In this document: piece after piece, positions 8,878-18,232 of the stretch
How the letters are laid out: each line of letters opens with the position of its first letter
How positions within the stretch are numbered: position 1 is the first letter of the stretch
NCBI GenBank assembly: GCA_035437945.1
Contig: DAOMZG010000016.1
Location: 1-46,255, forward strand
From: UBA9464 sp003445095
GTDB taxonomy: Bacteria > Verrucomicrobiota > Verrucomicrobiia > Limisphaerales > UBA9464
Direction: 5' to 3'
Length of the DNA stretch: 46,255 nt
Position numbers and translations under genes: made by a program
The notes under the pieces: model-generated
What the model was told of the DNA's origin: nothing
Database searches by the model: none
The model's input: the letters and a program-made list of their open reading frames with translations, nothing else

Positions 8878-9756
8878 ATGCACTTAACGAAAATGGCTTT
8901 CTTCTGGGCATTGCTTGCCGTCGGGACCGCGATGGCCGTTGCCGAGGAGCCACCGGTGCTTCCCCTCTGGCCGAACGGCGCACCCGGTTTCGAATCGCGC
9001 AAGGATGAGCCGGAACAAGCCAAGGACTACTGGGTAAAAAACATCCACAATCCGTCGATCACCGTCTTCCTGCCACCGAAGGAGAAAGCCACCGGTGCGG
9101 CGGTGCTTGTGATTCCCGGCGGCGGCCATCGGGAGCTCGTGTACAACGCCGAAGGCGTGGAGCCCTCCCGTTTTTTCAACAGTATTGGCGTCGCGGCGTT
9201 CGCGCTGAAATACCGCCTGGCGCGCGAAACTAACTCTTCCTACCGACTGCCGCAGCACCCGCAGCAGGATGCCCAGCGCGCGATGCGCTTGATCCGCAGC
9301 CGGGCAGAAGAATGGGGAATCGATTCTCATCGGCTTGGTGCGATTGGTTTCTCCGCGGGTGGCGAGGTCGTCTCAATGATCGCCTACGATTCCGGGGACG
9401 GTGACCCCAACGCTGCCGATCCGATCGACCGGCTAAATTGTCGCCCGGATTTCCAGATTATGATTTATCCCGGTCCGCTCGGAATTCCCGAGGTGATTCC
9501 CACCAATGCGCCGCCGGCATTCTTGCTGGTGGCCAACGACGACCGCGGCGCGTCGGGCAACATCGTCAAGCTACTGCGGGGATATCGCGATGCCCGGGTG
9601 CCAGTTGAAGCTCATATCTATGCGCGTGGCGGTCACGCGTTCAACATGGGCAATCGGTCGAAGTTGGAGACGATCAAGGGTTGGCCGCGGCGCATGGCCG
9701 ATTGGATGGCGGACAACGAGCTGCTGAGTCCTGCGCCGCCGACCCCAGGAAAATGA
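8878..9756 (+). CDS. Secreted alpha/beta hydrolase (esterase/acetyl-xylan-esterase-like)
   Basis: From the ATG at 8878 this is a 292-residue alpha/beta-hydrolase with an N-terminal signal peptide (KMAFFWALLAVGTAMAVAEE). The oxyanion-hole strand reads VLVIPGGGHREL, the nucleophile elbow is GFSAGGEV, the acid lies in LLVANDDRG, and the histidine in GGHAFNMG, so the triad is complete. This layout is typical of secreted carbohydrate esterases and BD-FAE-like lipases that deacylate plant polysaccharides; the precise substrate is inference. A GTG at 8857 would add seven residues before the signal peptide and is less likely. It follows the two small genes closely and may share their promoter. Confidence 0.88.
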   Translation: MHLTKMAFFWALLAVGTAMAVAEEPPVLPLWPNGAPGFESRKDEPEQAKDYWVKNIHNPSITVFLPPKEKATGAAVLVIPGGGHRELVYNAEGVEPSRFFNSIGVAAFALKYRLARETNSSYRLPQHPQQDAQRAMRLIRSRAEEWGIDSHRLGAIGFSAGGEVVSMIAYDSGDGDPNAADPIDRLNCRPDFQIMIYPGPLGIPEVIPTNAPPAFLLVANDDRGASGNIVKLLRGYRDARVPVEAHIYARGGHAFNMGNRSKLETIKGWPRRMADWMADNELLSPAPPTPGK

Positions 9757-9875
9757 GCTTGAGGCGACGGGCCGTGCAGGAAAGAAGCAGTTGAACCACC
9801 GATAAACACGGACGGGAAAGAAGTGGTTAGACTGAATCGTCACGACGTGGATAACTGCGCCCGACCGAAGGTTGC

Positions 9876-10820
9876 ATGACTCCACTGCGTATCGTCTTCA
9901 TGGGCACTCCCGAGCTGGCGCGGACTATCCTCGTCACCTTGTCCGACGCTCCGTTCGCTCGAATCGTGGCTACCGTGGTGCAGCCCGATCGCCCGGCCGG
10001 CCGACATTTGCAACCCGTCGCGGCTCCCGTGAAGGTCGAAGCGATTCGACGAGGGTTACCGGTACTTCAACCGGAGCGCGCGCGCGATCCTGTGTTCGTC
10101 GATCAACTTCGTGCGCTGAGCCCCGACCTGCTTGTCGTCGCCGCGTATGGACAAATCCTGCCAGCGTCGATCCTCGAACTTCCTCGGTACGGCTGTTTGA
10201 ACGTGCATACGTCGCTCTTGCCACGGTGGCGCGGGGCGGCCCCTATCCAATGGGCCATCGCTGAAGGAGATGCTGAGACCGGAGTGACCATTATGCAGAT
10301 GGACACGGGTTTGGACACCGGGCCCACACTTCGATTAAGGAGCACTACAGTTTCCGACCAAGATACCGGCCAAAGCTTGCATGACCGACTCGCCGTGCTT
10401 GGCGGTGAGTTGCTGGTGGAGACGATTCCTCCCTATGTCACCGGCGAATTGACGCCCACGCCGCAGCCCGCCGAGGGAGCCACGTACGCTCGCAAGCTTT
10501 CGAAAGAAGACGGCCGGATCAAGTGGGTGGAGTCCGCTACCGTGATCGCGCGACGTCTGCGGGCGTTTACGCCTTGGCCGGGGAGCTTCTGCTGGTTACC
10601 CGGCGAACCGAAGCCCCATCTCCTCAAAGTCCACGCTGCCCAGCCCGGCCCGCGTCTCGAAACGGCCGAACCGGGCGACGTCATCGCCGCGAACAAGGTT
10701 GGGATCTGGGTGGCGTGTGGGGAAGGCGCTTTGGGATTGACTGAGGTTCAACTGGAAGGCGGCCGGCGTCTTACGGCCGAACAATTTCTGGCCGGCCATC
10801 GCTTGACCCGGCTCGGTTGA
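9876..10820 (+). CDS. fmt: Methionyl-tRNA formyltransferase
   Basis: This cytosolic enzyme transfers a formyl group from 10-formyltetrahydrofolate to initiator methionyl-tRNA. The 314 residues match the usual length. The N-terminal formyltransferase domain shows FMGTPELA, the signature LNVHTSLLPRWRGAAPIQWA (about 108-127) with catalytic Asn109 and His111, and GVTIMQMDTGLDTG with Asp147. The C-terminal domain (about 205-314) has YARKLSKEDGRIKW and LRAFTPWPGSF. The ATG at 9876 gives the family start (MTPLRIVFMGTPE). The usual neighbour def is not beside it. Confidence 0.97.
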   Translation: MTPLRIVFMGTPELARTILVTLSDAPFARIVATVVQPDRPAGRHLQPVAAPVKVEAIRRGLPVLQPERARDPVFVDQLRALSPDLLVVAAYGQILPASILELPRYGCLNVHTSLLPRWRGAAPIQWAIAEGDAETGVTIMQMDTGLDTGPTLRLRSTTVSDQDTGQSLHDRLAVLGGELLVETIPPYVTGELTPTPQPAEGATYARKLSKEDGRIKWVESATVIARRLRAFTPWPGSFCWLPGEPKPHLLKVHAAQPGPRLETAEPGDVIAANKVGIWVACGEGALGLTEVQLEGGRRLTAEQFLAGHRLTRLG

Positions 10821-11048
10821 CTTGACTTTGGAAAGCCGACTTCGTTTGAACGGAGGACGCAGTGATCGCCGAAGCCAAAGAGCCGCGAGCTTCACGTGCG
10901 TGGGGCTCTCACCGAGACGCGCCTGCCTTCGTGCCAATCTGCCGGCCGGTGGAGTCGTGGCACCTATTCTGTGGCTTTGCACGAGAAGATGATCTGGTTT
11001 CCCGGGAGGCGTTGGGATTAGAGTCTTCGCGGAAGGTCGGCTTATCCC

Positions 11049-11426
11049 ATGCCTAAAATTCTGCTCGTGGAGGACAACGAATTGAATCGTGACATGCTCT
11101 CGCGCCGCCTCGAGCGCCGTGGGTTCGCCGTCACTCTCGCGTTCGATGGCGCGGAAGGCGTCGCCCGAGCCAAGTCTGACCCGCCGGACGTCATCCTCAT
11201 GGACATGAGTTTGCCGGTACTCGATGGCTGGGAAGCGACCCGCCAACTCAAAGCCGATCCCGAGACCGCCGTCATTCCGGTCATTGCCTTGACAGCGCAC
11301 GCCATGGCGGACGATGAGGCGAAAGCGCGTGGAGCGGGCTGTGACGACTTCGATACCAAGCCCATTGAGTTGCCGCGGTTGCTGGAGAAAATTCAGGCAC
11401 AGTTGGCGCGGGTGGGCAAAGCCTGA
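11049..11426 (+). CDS. Single-domain response regulator (CheY/DivK-like)
   Basis: This 125-residue protein consists only of a receiver domain. It has the acidic pocket VEDNE (Glu8-Asp9), phosphorylation site Asp52 in VILMDMSLP, the switch Thr in VIALTAHAM and the conserved Lys in DTKPIELP. There is no output domain, so it should act by protein-protein contact or phosphotransfer. The cyclase gene begins 21 bases downstream, so the two are probably co-transcribed and act in one pathway. The histidine kinase on the opposite strand is a plausible but unproven phosphate source. Confidence 0.95.
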   Translation: MPKILLVEDNELNRDMLSRRLERRGFAVTLAFDGAEGVARAKSDPPDVILMDMSLPVLDGWEATRQLKADPETAVIPVIALTAHAMADDEAKARGAGCDDFDTKPIELPRLLEKIQAQLARVGKA

Positions 11427-11447
11427 GGGCGCAGTTACCGTGGTCGC

Positions 11448-13004
11448 ATGCAGCCGCCCCGACTTGATCTGAGCAAGGTCCGCCACGATCTCCGCGGCCC
11501 GATCAATCACATCGTGGGTTACACCGAGATTCTGCTGGAGGACGAAGAGCTGCCCGCGGAGTTCACCTCCGACCTGGAACGTATTCGGAGCGGCGGTCGG
11601 CAGTTGATTGAACTCATCAGCCATTATCTCGATGAGTATCGATTGCAGACTGAGCCGATTGATCTGAAGCGACTCCAGCATGATTTGCGGACGCCGGTTA
11701 ATCACATCCTTGGTCACGGAGAAATACTCGAAGAATTGGCGATCGAGCGGAAGTTAGAGCGCTTCGTTCCCGACCTCCGACGGATTCACGAGGCGGCGAA
11801 GACGTGGCTCTCGTTGATGGAAGAGCTGCTCATTCCCCTCAACGATTCGGTGCCGAAGGTTGAGAGTCAGCCGACGCCTGTGCTCCGGCCGGCGATCTCA
11901 TTCGTGACGCCTCCAGCGGCCGCGATCCCGTATGCGACTGAGGGAGGTCGTCTCTTGGTGGCCGATGATGATCCAGCGAATCGCGATATCTTGACCCGCT
12001 GTTTGGAGCGCAACGGGTACACGGTCAGCGTCGTGGGCAATGGCTTGGAGGCGTTGCAGCGACTCCGAAGTGAGACGTTCGACCTGGCGCTGCTCGACAT
12101 CTTGATGCCGGGGCTCGATGGCTACCAAGTGTTGCTGAAACTCAAAAGCGACTCGGTTTTGTGTGATATTCCGGTCATTATCATCTCGGGGTTCGACTTG
12201 GGGGGCGGCATCGCCCGCTGTATCGAGGCGGGCGCCGATGATTACCTCACCAAGCCCTTCAACCCCGTATTGCTCCGGGCGCGCATTGCGGCGTGTTTGG
12301 ACAAGAAGCGGCTCCTCGACCAAGAACGCGCGCTCGCCATTCAAGTGCAGGAGGAGCAGGCCCGTTCGGAAAAACTGCTGCTCAGCATTTTGCCCGCGCC
12401 CGTCGCCGATCGACTTAAGCAGGGCGAAAGCAGCATCGTGGATGCCTTGGACGAAGCTACGGTGTTGTTTGCCGACCTGGCGGGATTCACCCAACTCGCG
12501 GCGACGTTGTCTGCGTCGGAAACGGTTCGCTTGTTGGACGATATGTTCAGCGGATTCGACCGGCTGGCCGATCTACACGGGATTGAGAAGATTAAAACGA
12601 TCGGTGACGCTTGGATGGCGGCGAGCGGAGTTCCGCGGCCGCGACCCGATCACGTGGAAGCAGCGGCGCAATTGGCGTTGGAGATGTTGGAGTTCATCGA
12701 GGGTGTGGCGTCGCGTACCAAACATTCGATTCGCCTGCGGATCGGCCTGCACACGGGTCCAGTCGTCGCGGGGGTGATCGGCCGCCACCGGTTTAGCTAC
12801 GATCTATGGGGCGACACGGTGAACACGGCGAGCCGAATGGAATCGCACGGCATTCCGGGAAAAATTCAGGTGACTACGGCCGTTGCGGATCGCCTGCAAG
12901 GGAGGTACTCGTTCGAGCCTCGCGGCCCGATCCCGATCAAAGGACTGGGCAGTTTGCCCACGCTCTTCCTCACCGGGCGGATTACGGAGCGCAGTGGAGG
13001 GTAG
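11448..13004 (+). CDS. Adenylate cyclase with tandem HisKA-like H-boxes and a receiver domain
   Basis: This 518-residue soluble protein has four modules. Residues about 1-60 and 68-135 are two HisKA-like helices, each with an H-box (RHDLRGPINHIVGY and QHDLRTPVNHILGH), but no HATPase domain follows. A receiver domain (about 163-285) has ADDD, the phospho-Asp in LALLDILMP and the Lys in YLTKPF. A linker helix leads to a class III cyclase domain (about 325-510). Its metal ligands lie in LFADLAGFT and IGDAWMA, a substrate-selecting Lys in KTIGD, and the Asp and Asn/Arg in LWGDTVNTASRM. The Lys/Asp pair predicts cAMP rather than cGMP. Phosphorylation of the receiver probably controls cyclisation. 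The tandem H-boxes could dimerise or accept phosphate. Confidence 0.93.
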   Translation: MQPPRLDLSKVRHDLRGPINHIVGYTEILLEDEELPAEFTSDLERIRSGGRQLIELISHYLDEYRLQTEPIDLKRLQHDLRTPVNHILGHGEILEELAIERKLERFVPDLRRIHEAAKTWLSLMEELLIPLNDSVPKVESQPTPVLRPAISFVTPPAAAIPYATEGGRLLVADDDPANRDILTRCLERNGYTVSVVGNGLEALQRLRSETFDLALLDILMPGLDGYQVLLKLKSDSVLCDIPVIIISGFDLGGGIARCIEAGADDYLTKPFNPVLLRARIAACLDKKRLLDQERALAIQVQEEQARSEKLLLSILPAPVADRLKQGESSIVDALDEATVLFADLAGFTQLAATLSASETVRLLDDMFSGFDRLADLHGIEKIKTIGDAWMAASGVPRPRPDHVEAAAQLALEMLEFIEGVASRTKHSIRLRIGLHTGPVVAGVIGRHRFSYDLWGDTVNTASRMESHGIPGKIQVTTAVADRLQGRYSFEPRGPIPIKGLGSLPTLFLTGRITERSGG

Positions 13005-13057
13005 AGTGTAGAGCCAGAAAAGGCGTTTAGTGGTAGGGCTGCTGCGCCGCGGCGACC

Positions 13058-13080
13058 CCGCGCCCCAGGCGCGGCTTTTT
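13058..13080 (+). terminator. Rho-independent terminator after the cyclase
   Basis: CCGCGCC at 13058-13064 and GGCGCGG at 13068-13074 form a perfect 7-bp GC stem with a 3-base loop, followed by C and five T residues. It lies about 55 bases after the cyclase stop, in the space between the convergent cyclase and kinase genes. Confidence 0.75.
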
Positions 13081-13201
13081 GCGGTGATGTGATGGAAGAA
13101 TTCGAAGCGCCTCAACAAAAGGCCGGCCCGGAGCTCCTCCCGGTCCGAGGAAAACGCAGCACCCCATCCGTACTGTTTGACTGGTTCATCGCCCCTGTGC
13201 C

Positions 13202-16200
13202 TCAAGCGAGATTCGCGGAATCCTGTACCTCAACGCATTCGGTCGGGAGAAGAACGGTGAACGTTGAACCCTGTCCGAGAGAACTGGTGACCACCACGTC
13301 TCCGCCCATTAAGCGGCAGAATTTCCGAGAAATCGCGAGGCCGAGGCCGGTGCCACCATACTTCTTCGTCGTTGACGCGTCTCCTTGCTCAAATGTTCCG
13401 AACAGGCGGCCCAACTGCTCGGGTGTCATCCCAATGCCCGTGTCGCTGACTCGGAAGATCATGCGCGGGAATGCTATCCCGGAAGCGGCCTCGGTACTGA
13501 TGAGCGAGGAATCCGTATTGGGCGTGGAGTTGGGCTTATCTTCGCGAGTGACCCGGAGTGCGATTACTCCGTGTTCGGTGAACTTGCTCGAGTTACTCAA
13601 AAGGTTGAACAGGATCTGGCGCAGCTTGGTTTGGTCGGCCCGGATGGACCCCGAATCGGTGGGGCATTCGACGACCAATTGATTGCCGTTCTTGGTGACT
13701 AACGGTCGCACCATCGCGGCGACGTTTTGCACCAGCGGCGCCACGGCGAACTGCTCCAGATACAGCGTCATCTTTCCCGCCTCGATCTTCGACAAATCCA
13801 GAATGTCGTTGATGAGGGCGAGCTGGTGTTTGGCGGAGCCGTGAATCTTGCGCAAATCGGGAACCATCGCGGCGGCGCCCCGATCGACGGCTTCTTCTTC
13901 GAGCAGTTCGCTGTAACCAATGATGGCATTCAGCGGCGTGCGCAGTTCGTGGCTCACGTTTGCGAGAAACTTGCTCTTCGTGTTGTTGGCAATTTCCGCG
14001 GCTTCCTTGGCTTGCTTGAGTTCGCTCTCGGCTTTCTTGCGCTCTTCGACTTCCGCTTCGAGGGCGCGCCGCGCCGATTGTTCCTGGACGAAAAGCTCCT
14101 CGCGGAGGCGCAGTGCCTCATGGCGATTGCGGACATACAACGTGCGGGCCGAAATCGCCCAGACCAGGAGGCTGCTGTTGAGTAGAATGAGCGGCGCCAT
14201 GATCCAGGCATTGCGGTACCAGGGTGGAACCAGTGCCAACGGCAAGACTGCCGAATGAGAATAATTCAAATCGCGATCAATGAACTGGAGCGCGAATCGA
14301 TAGTCACCCGGCCGGTTGGTGGACCACTCCAAGGCCCGAATCGGTTCCGCGACGGTCCAATTATCGGGTAGCGTTTGTCCGTCTTGGGGGCTAGGCCCGC
14401 TGATCAGTTGCCAGCGGAACAGTCGATCTTCGGGGCGAGTCCGAAATTCCGCCAATCGCCACTGGAAGGTCGCGCGGTGTCCGGTGGTTAGGGCCACCGC
14501 CTGTCCGGACGATTCTCGCCCGCGGTCGCTTTGGATCGTGATCTCGGGGGTCGGGGGAACCCGCTGATCGCGACGATACCGAGTGACTCCCCGCTCGCTC
14601 CCAAACCACATCGCGCCGTCTGCATCCTGCACGACCGCGTGGACATCGTTGGCGGGCAATCCATCGCGTTCGTCCAAGCCCGACCAATTGGTCCCGTCAA
14701 AGAATCGAATGCCAGTCCGCTTGGCCACCCAGAGGACATTTCGGTCGTCCTCATACAAGACGTTGACGGTTTCCCCGCCTCCTTGATTGCGCCGGTTGAA
14801 TAGCCTAAATCGAGTTCCGTTGTAGCGAGACACTCCGCTGGCTCCTCCAATCCAGAGGTTGCCCGCACGGTCGAGCTTGAGGGCGAGGCCATAATCATCG
14901 GCCAATCCATTGACCGATTTGAAGACAGTCCGTCGCTCGACCACAGAACCATCCGGGCGCTGAATAGGTTCGATTCGAACGACTCCCCCACCGCTGTTGA
15001 GCCCGAGCCAGAGGCGATTGCTGGATAGGCAAAGGATGCTGGACACGTTTTGAAGCGGTCCGTCGCCCTGCGTCTCCGCGGTCGCGGGAGCTTCCCAATC
15101 CCGCCAACGAAGCAAGTCGCCGGACGAAGTGCCAGCGGCAATCGTGCCGTCCGGGGCAATCGCCAAACAGTCGATGGAGCGCTCCATTTCGGCGGGAGCG
15201 GACAGTGAAACAAACGCGCCATCAGCGAAGAGTCCGACACCTCCCGGAGTGGCCAGGCACAGCGTCCCGTCCGGCCCGACTGCCAGCGCGCGGATATCAT
15301 TCGCGGGGAGGCCATCTCGCGTGGTGTAGTTCTCGAATGATTTTCCGTTCCACCTAGAGAGTCCTCCCGAAGTCGCGAACCAGAGATTTCCTTGGAGATC
15401 GCGAACCGCTCCGCGAACCGCATTCGCCGGCAGGCCGTCCGCGGTGGTGAAGGTGGCCGCTGTCGTCGGATCATACCGCGTCAAACCGGCTTGAGTGGCG
15501 AACCACAGAACACCGTCGGGATCGCGATCAATTACGGAGACATGATCGTCCGCGAGTCCATCGCTCTGAGTGAAATTGATGAACGAAGTACCGTCGAACC
15601 GGGAAGCGCCATCCACCGTAGCGATCCACACGACGCCATCCGGCGCGAACGCTACCGACCAAGCGACCATGCTTGGCAAACCGTCGATGCTCGTCCAGTT
15701 GCGCAGGGAATCACTGCCCGAGACGGTTGGGTCGTATCTCCACAGGCCACGGCTCCACGAGCCGAACCACACCCGACCGGTGGGATCCACGCGCGGTGAA
15801 TCAACGACGAACGAGCCGAGACCAGCCTCGCGGAGGATGTTTCTGAAGTGCGTGCCGTCGAAACTGATCAGTCCTTCATCCGTCGCCAGCCACAGACGGC
15901 CGTCGAGTCCACCCGCGATTTTGTACACCGTCCGCGCCGGAAGGCCGTTGCTCGTCGAGTAGCGAGAAACCTTGGAACCTTGGATCCGATAAAGCCCAAG
16001 GCGGCCGCCCGCCCAGATCGCTCCGTCGGCGGCCGCATAAACACAGTGCAGCTTGCGATCATTCTCATCCATGCCCAGGCCGACCTCCACGAATCGCGGC
16101 CCGTCGGATCGACTCAAGCCTCCGTTTTCCGACGCCACCCAGAGGACTCCATGAGGATCGCGCACCAAGCCCGCAATGTCATTTCCGGCCAGTCCGTCCT

Positions 16201-17731
16201 CGGTCGTAAAACTGGTCATTACCGTTCCATCGAAGCGTGATAGGCCATTGCGCGTCCCGATCCAGCGGACTCCGTCGGCGTCCGTGTACAAGCAGCGGAC
16301 GCCCAGACTATTTAAACCATCTCGGCTATCAAACGTGCGCCAAGTCCCTTTCTTAAATGGCCGGGTCTGGAAATCGATGTTGGTTACGATGAGTCCTTCG
16401 CTGAGAGCAATGGGCTTGTTGTCAGAATGATAAATCAACCGGCCCGGTGTTTGAATTCGCACCCGATACTCACCGGGCCGCATGTGAGTGAATCGAAATC
16501 TCCCGCGCCGGTCAGTGTAGGCGCATCCGGCGATCGTGGGAGACGCGGGGGTTGGTCCGTTGGTGACGGGAGCGCTGACCACTTGCACCACCGTTCCGCT
16601 GAGAGGAGAACCGTCCAGCGCGGTGACACTTCCCGAAAGAGAATTCGCGGGAGGAAGCCGCCAGTCGAGCTGCCGTTGCTCCCCCTGCTCAACTGTAAGT
16701 CCCAACTTCCAGGCACCGCGGCCGGATTGTTCGGCGGCTAGATCAAACGGTCCTTCGGCGCGCGACGTGTAGATCAGATACTTCCCGGCGACATTCGCGA
16801 CCGTGCTCCGGAGGAATTGATTCCCGCGAAAAAGTCGAACGGTGGCGCCAGACAGCGGCTGACCGTCGAGATCAGAAATCGTTCCCATGACTGCCGCCGG
16901 TCGGACCAATTCGCCGGGCGCTGGCAGGAGGTCGCGAGTAATCTGAGCACTCCCCACGAGTGTGCCGTGATGGCCATTGGGCGACGAATCGCGGGCGGTG
17001 GCGTCGTCGAACGCCCAATACCCCACCAACCCGGTTTCATTCCCTGAAAGCCGATTGGTCATGCTCTGGCGAATTTCAGCCGGGCTCCGCTCGCGACTCC
17101 ACACGGCGACTTGATCCATTCGCCCCGCGGTGTCGGGCAATTGTAGACGGTCGTCGTCGGACCAATTGTCGCGGCCCAGGCGGTTTCGGGTCCCGTTGCC
17201 GATGCTGGCAAAACTTCCCGTGAAATTGTCGCGGCCCACGAGTTCGCCGTTGAAATACAGTTTCATCCCACTGGGACCTGATACTGCCGCCACGTGGCAC
17301 CATTGATTTGTCGCAAGAATGCCCGCAACGGATATAGTGTGACGCTTCCGGTCGGCGTCCCAGATTTCGAAGCGCAGATCAGGTCGGTCGTCCACCGTGC
17401 CCACGGCCATCGATTGTTCGCGGTCACCAAAGTCAAAAAACCGCGCGGGTGCCCAGCGGTCGAATTTCACCCATCCCTCGATCGTGGCGGCGGTCAGTCG
17501 ATCGAAGATTCCCTTCGGCAATTCCAGATGGCCATCGTTGCCCGTGAGGGCCAGAACCTGATTGGTGGGGGCGCTCGGAATTTGGGCTTGGCCCCAGAAC
17601 GGACCCGCCAGGTTCAGTGCTGCCACGATCAACCAGGCGACGCCCCAGGACTGCAGAGCACTCCCGAGGCGCGGCGGCGCTACGCGTGTGCTGGCGTGGG
17701 GTTGGGGCTGCATTGAGGCGTGGCTCAGCAT
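13202..17731 (-). CDS. LamG/propeller-type sensor histidine kinase
   Basis: This 1509-residue membrane sensor has an N-terminal export signal (about 25-50), a LamG/concanavalin-like domain (about 55-250, with WCHVAAVSGPSGMKLYFNGE), two carboxypeptidase-regulatory-like beta domains (about 280-450), and more than a dozen two-component-propeller (Reg_prop) repeats (about 460-1090, e.g. DGVRWIGTRNGLSRFDG). A Y_Y_Y domain (about 1100-1165), one transmembrane helix (about 1170-1195) and a coiled coil follow. The kinase core is HisKA (FLANVSHELRTPLNAIIGYS) and HATPase (NLLSNSSKFTE, DTGIGM, GGTGLGLAI). All catalytic boxes are present. No receiver or DNA-binding domain is attached, unlike the hybrid systems of Bacteroidetes. 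Such propellers usually sense extracellular glycans. Its likely partners are the receivers encoded convergently at 11049-13004. Confidence 0.93.
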   Translation of the reverse strand: MLSHASMQPQPHASTRVAPPRLGSALQSWGVAWLIVAALNLAGPFWGQAQIPSAPTNQVLALTGNDGHLELPKGIFDRLTAATIEGWVKFDRWAPARFFDFGDREQSMAVGTVDDRPDLRFEIWDADRKRHTISVAGILATNQWCHVAAVSGPSGMKLYFNGELVGRDNFTGSFASIGNGTRNRLGRDNWSDDDRLQLPDTAGRMDQVAVWSRERSPAEIRQSMTNRLSGNETGLVGYWAFDDATARDSSPNGHHGTLVGSAQITRDLLPAPGELVRPAAVMGTISDLDGQPLSGATVRLFRGNQFLRSTVANVAGKYLIYTSRAEGPFDLAAEQSGRGAWKLGLTVEQGEQRQLDWRLPPANSLSGSVTALDGSPLSGTVVQVVSAPVTNGPTPASPTIAGCAYTDRRGRFRFTHMRPGEYRVRIQTPGRLIYHSDNKPIALSEGLIVTNIDFQTRPFKKGTWRTFDSRDGLNSLGVRCLYTDADGVRWIGTRNGLSRFDGTVMTSFTTEDGLAGNDIAGLVRDPHGVLWVASENGGLSRSDGPRFVEVGLGMDENDRKLHCVYAAADGAIWAGGRLGLYRIQGSKVSRYSTSNGLPARTVYKIAGGLDGRLWLATDEGLISFDGTHFRNILREAGLGSFVVDSPRVDPTGRVWFGSWSRGLWRYDPTVSGSDSLRNWTSIDGLPSMVAWSVAFAPDGVVWIATVDGASRFDGTSFINFTQSDGLADDHVSVIDRDPDGVLWFATQAGLTRYDPTTAATFTTADGLPANAVRGAVRDLQGNLWFATSGGLSRWNGKSFENYTTRDGLPANDIRALAVGPDGTLCLATPGGVGLFADGAFVSLSAPAEMERSIDCLAIAPDGTIAAGTSSGDLLRWRDWEAPATAETQGDGPLQNVSSILCLSSNRLWLGLNSGGGVVRIEPIQRPDGSVVERRTVFKSVNGLADDYGLALKLDRAGNLWIGGASGVSRYNGTRFRLFNRRNQGGGETVNVLYEDDRNVLWVAKRTGIRFFDGTNWSGLDERDGLPANDVHAVVQDADGAMWFGSERGVTRYRRDQRVPPTPEITIQSDRGRESSGQAVALTTGHRATFQWRLAEFRTRPEDRLFRWQLISGPSPQDGQTLPDNWTVAEPIRALEWSTNRPGDYRFALQFIDRDLNYSHSAVLPLALVPPWYRNAWIMAPLILLNSSLLVWAISARTLYVRNRHEALRLREELFVQEQSARRALEAEVEERKKAESELKQAKEAAEIANNTKSKFLANVSHELRTPLNAIIGYSELLEEEAVDRGAAAMVPDLRKIHGSAKHQLALINDILDLSKIEAGKMTLYLEQFAVAPLVQNVAAMVRPLVTKNGNQLVVECPTDSGSIRADQTKLRQILFNLLSNSSKFTEHGVIALRVTREDKPNSTPNTDSSLISTEAASGIAFPRMIFRVSDTGIGMTPEQLGRLFGTFEQGDASTTKKYGGTGLGLAISRKFCRLMGGDVVVTSSLGQGSTFTVLLPTECVEVQDSANLA

Positions 17732-18232
17732 GGAACCTCGTGGCGTCGATGACGAAAACGGTTCATGGGCGCGTCAATGGCGCGTGAGGTGAACGCTGAG
17801 GTGGATGGACGACAGAGTGAATAAGGAAGAATGACTTGACCCGACGAGAGTTCAATTCCGTCCATCATCCAAGTCCAAAACGGAAGCACCTCCAACGGAA
17901 CTCGCTGCCAACTGTTGACTTGTGCCCAAGCTGTTCGGCCTGCCGTTTCAAGGATGTCTCGTCCTGGGCGGCTTGGAATTTACCTTCGCTTTACAATTTC
18001 GAAATCGGCCCACACACCAGTTTAACTCAACGAGCGTGTCTTGGCACCGCGAAATGAAAATCTCCCATTCGCTTGGAGGTAGCAGATTGCGCGGCGACTT
18101 TTTGTGTAACCGCCGGGTCCTGCCCCGATCTTTCGAAGCAATACTTCCGCCGCCGCTCGCACGGGTTGATCTCTTGAGTCGATGCGCTGAGGCCAGGGGT
18201 TGTCGACCGGTCTAACAGAACGGAAGTCTTCC
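17732..18232. other. Intergenic region between divergent kinase and CotH genes
   Basis: These 500 bases separate two divergently transcribed genes and should hold both promoters. I see no convincing -35/-10 pair, no tRNA and no strong hairpin. Short open frames exist on the + strand (for example from 18054) but none has family resemblance. A GGAAG at 18222-18226 lies seven bases before the ATG at 18233 and is a plausible ribosome binding site. Confidence 0.4.

Noticed and set aside
10862..11056. 64-codon frame before the response regulator with GGAGG six bases upstream of a GTG
   Set aside because: The composition is unlike a folded protein, no family resemblance is seen, and it overlaps the regulator start. 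The GGAGG could be chance.
14488..15474. 328-codon frame on the same strand as the kinase, in another frame
   Set aside because: It lies wholly within the propeller repeats. Its periodicity comes from the repeats and it contains no real domain.
13202..17731. Many long open frames on the + strand opposite the histidine kinase (for example 13089-13682 and 15392-15799)
   Set aside because: They mirror the GC-rich codon pattern of the kinase, have no recognisable domains, and the minus-strand kinase explains the whole stretch.
18054..18215. Short frame starting MKISHSLGG upstream of the first CotH gene
   Set aside because: It has no signal peptide or domain character and ends just before the CotH start. 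It probably lies within the leader or promoter region.
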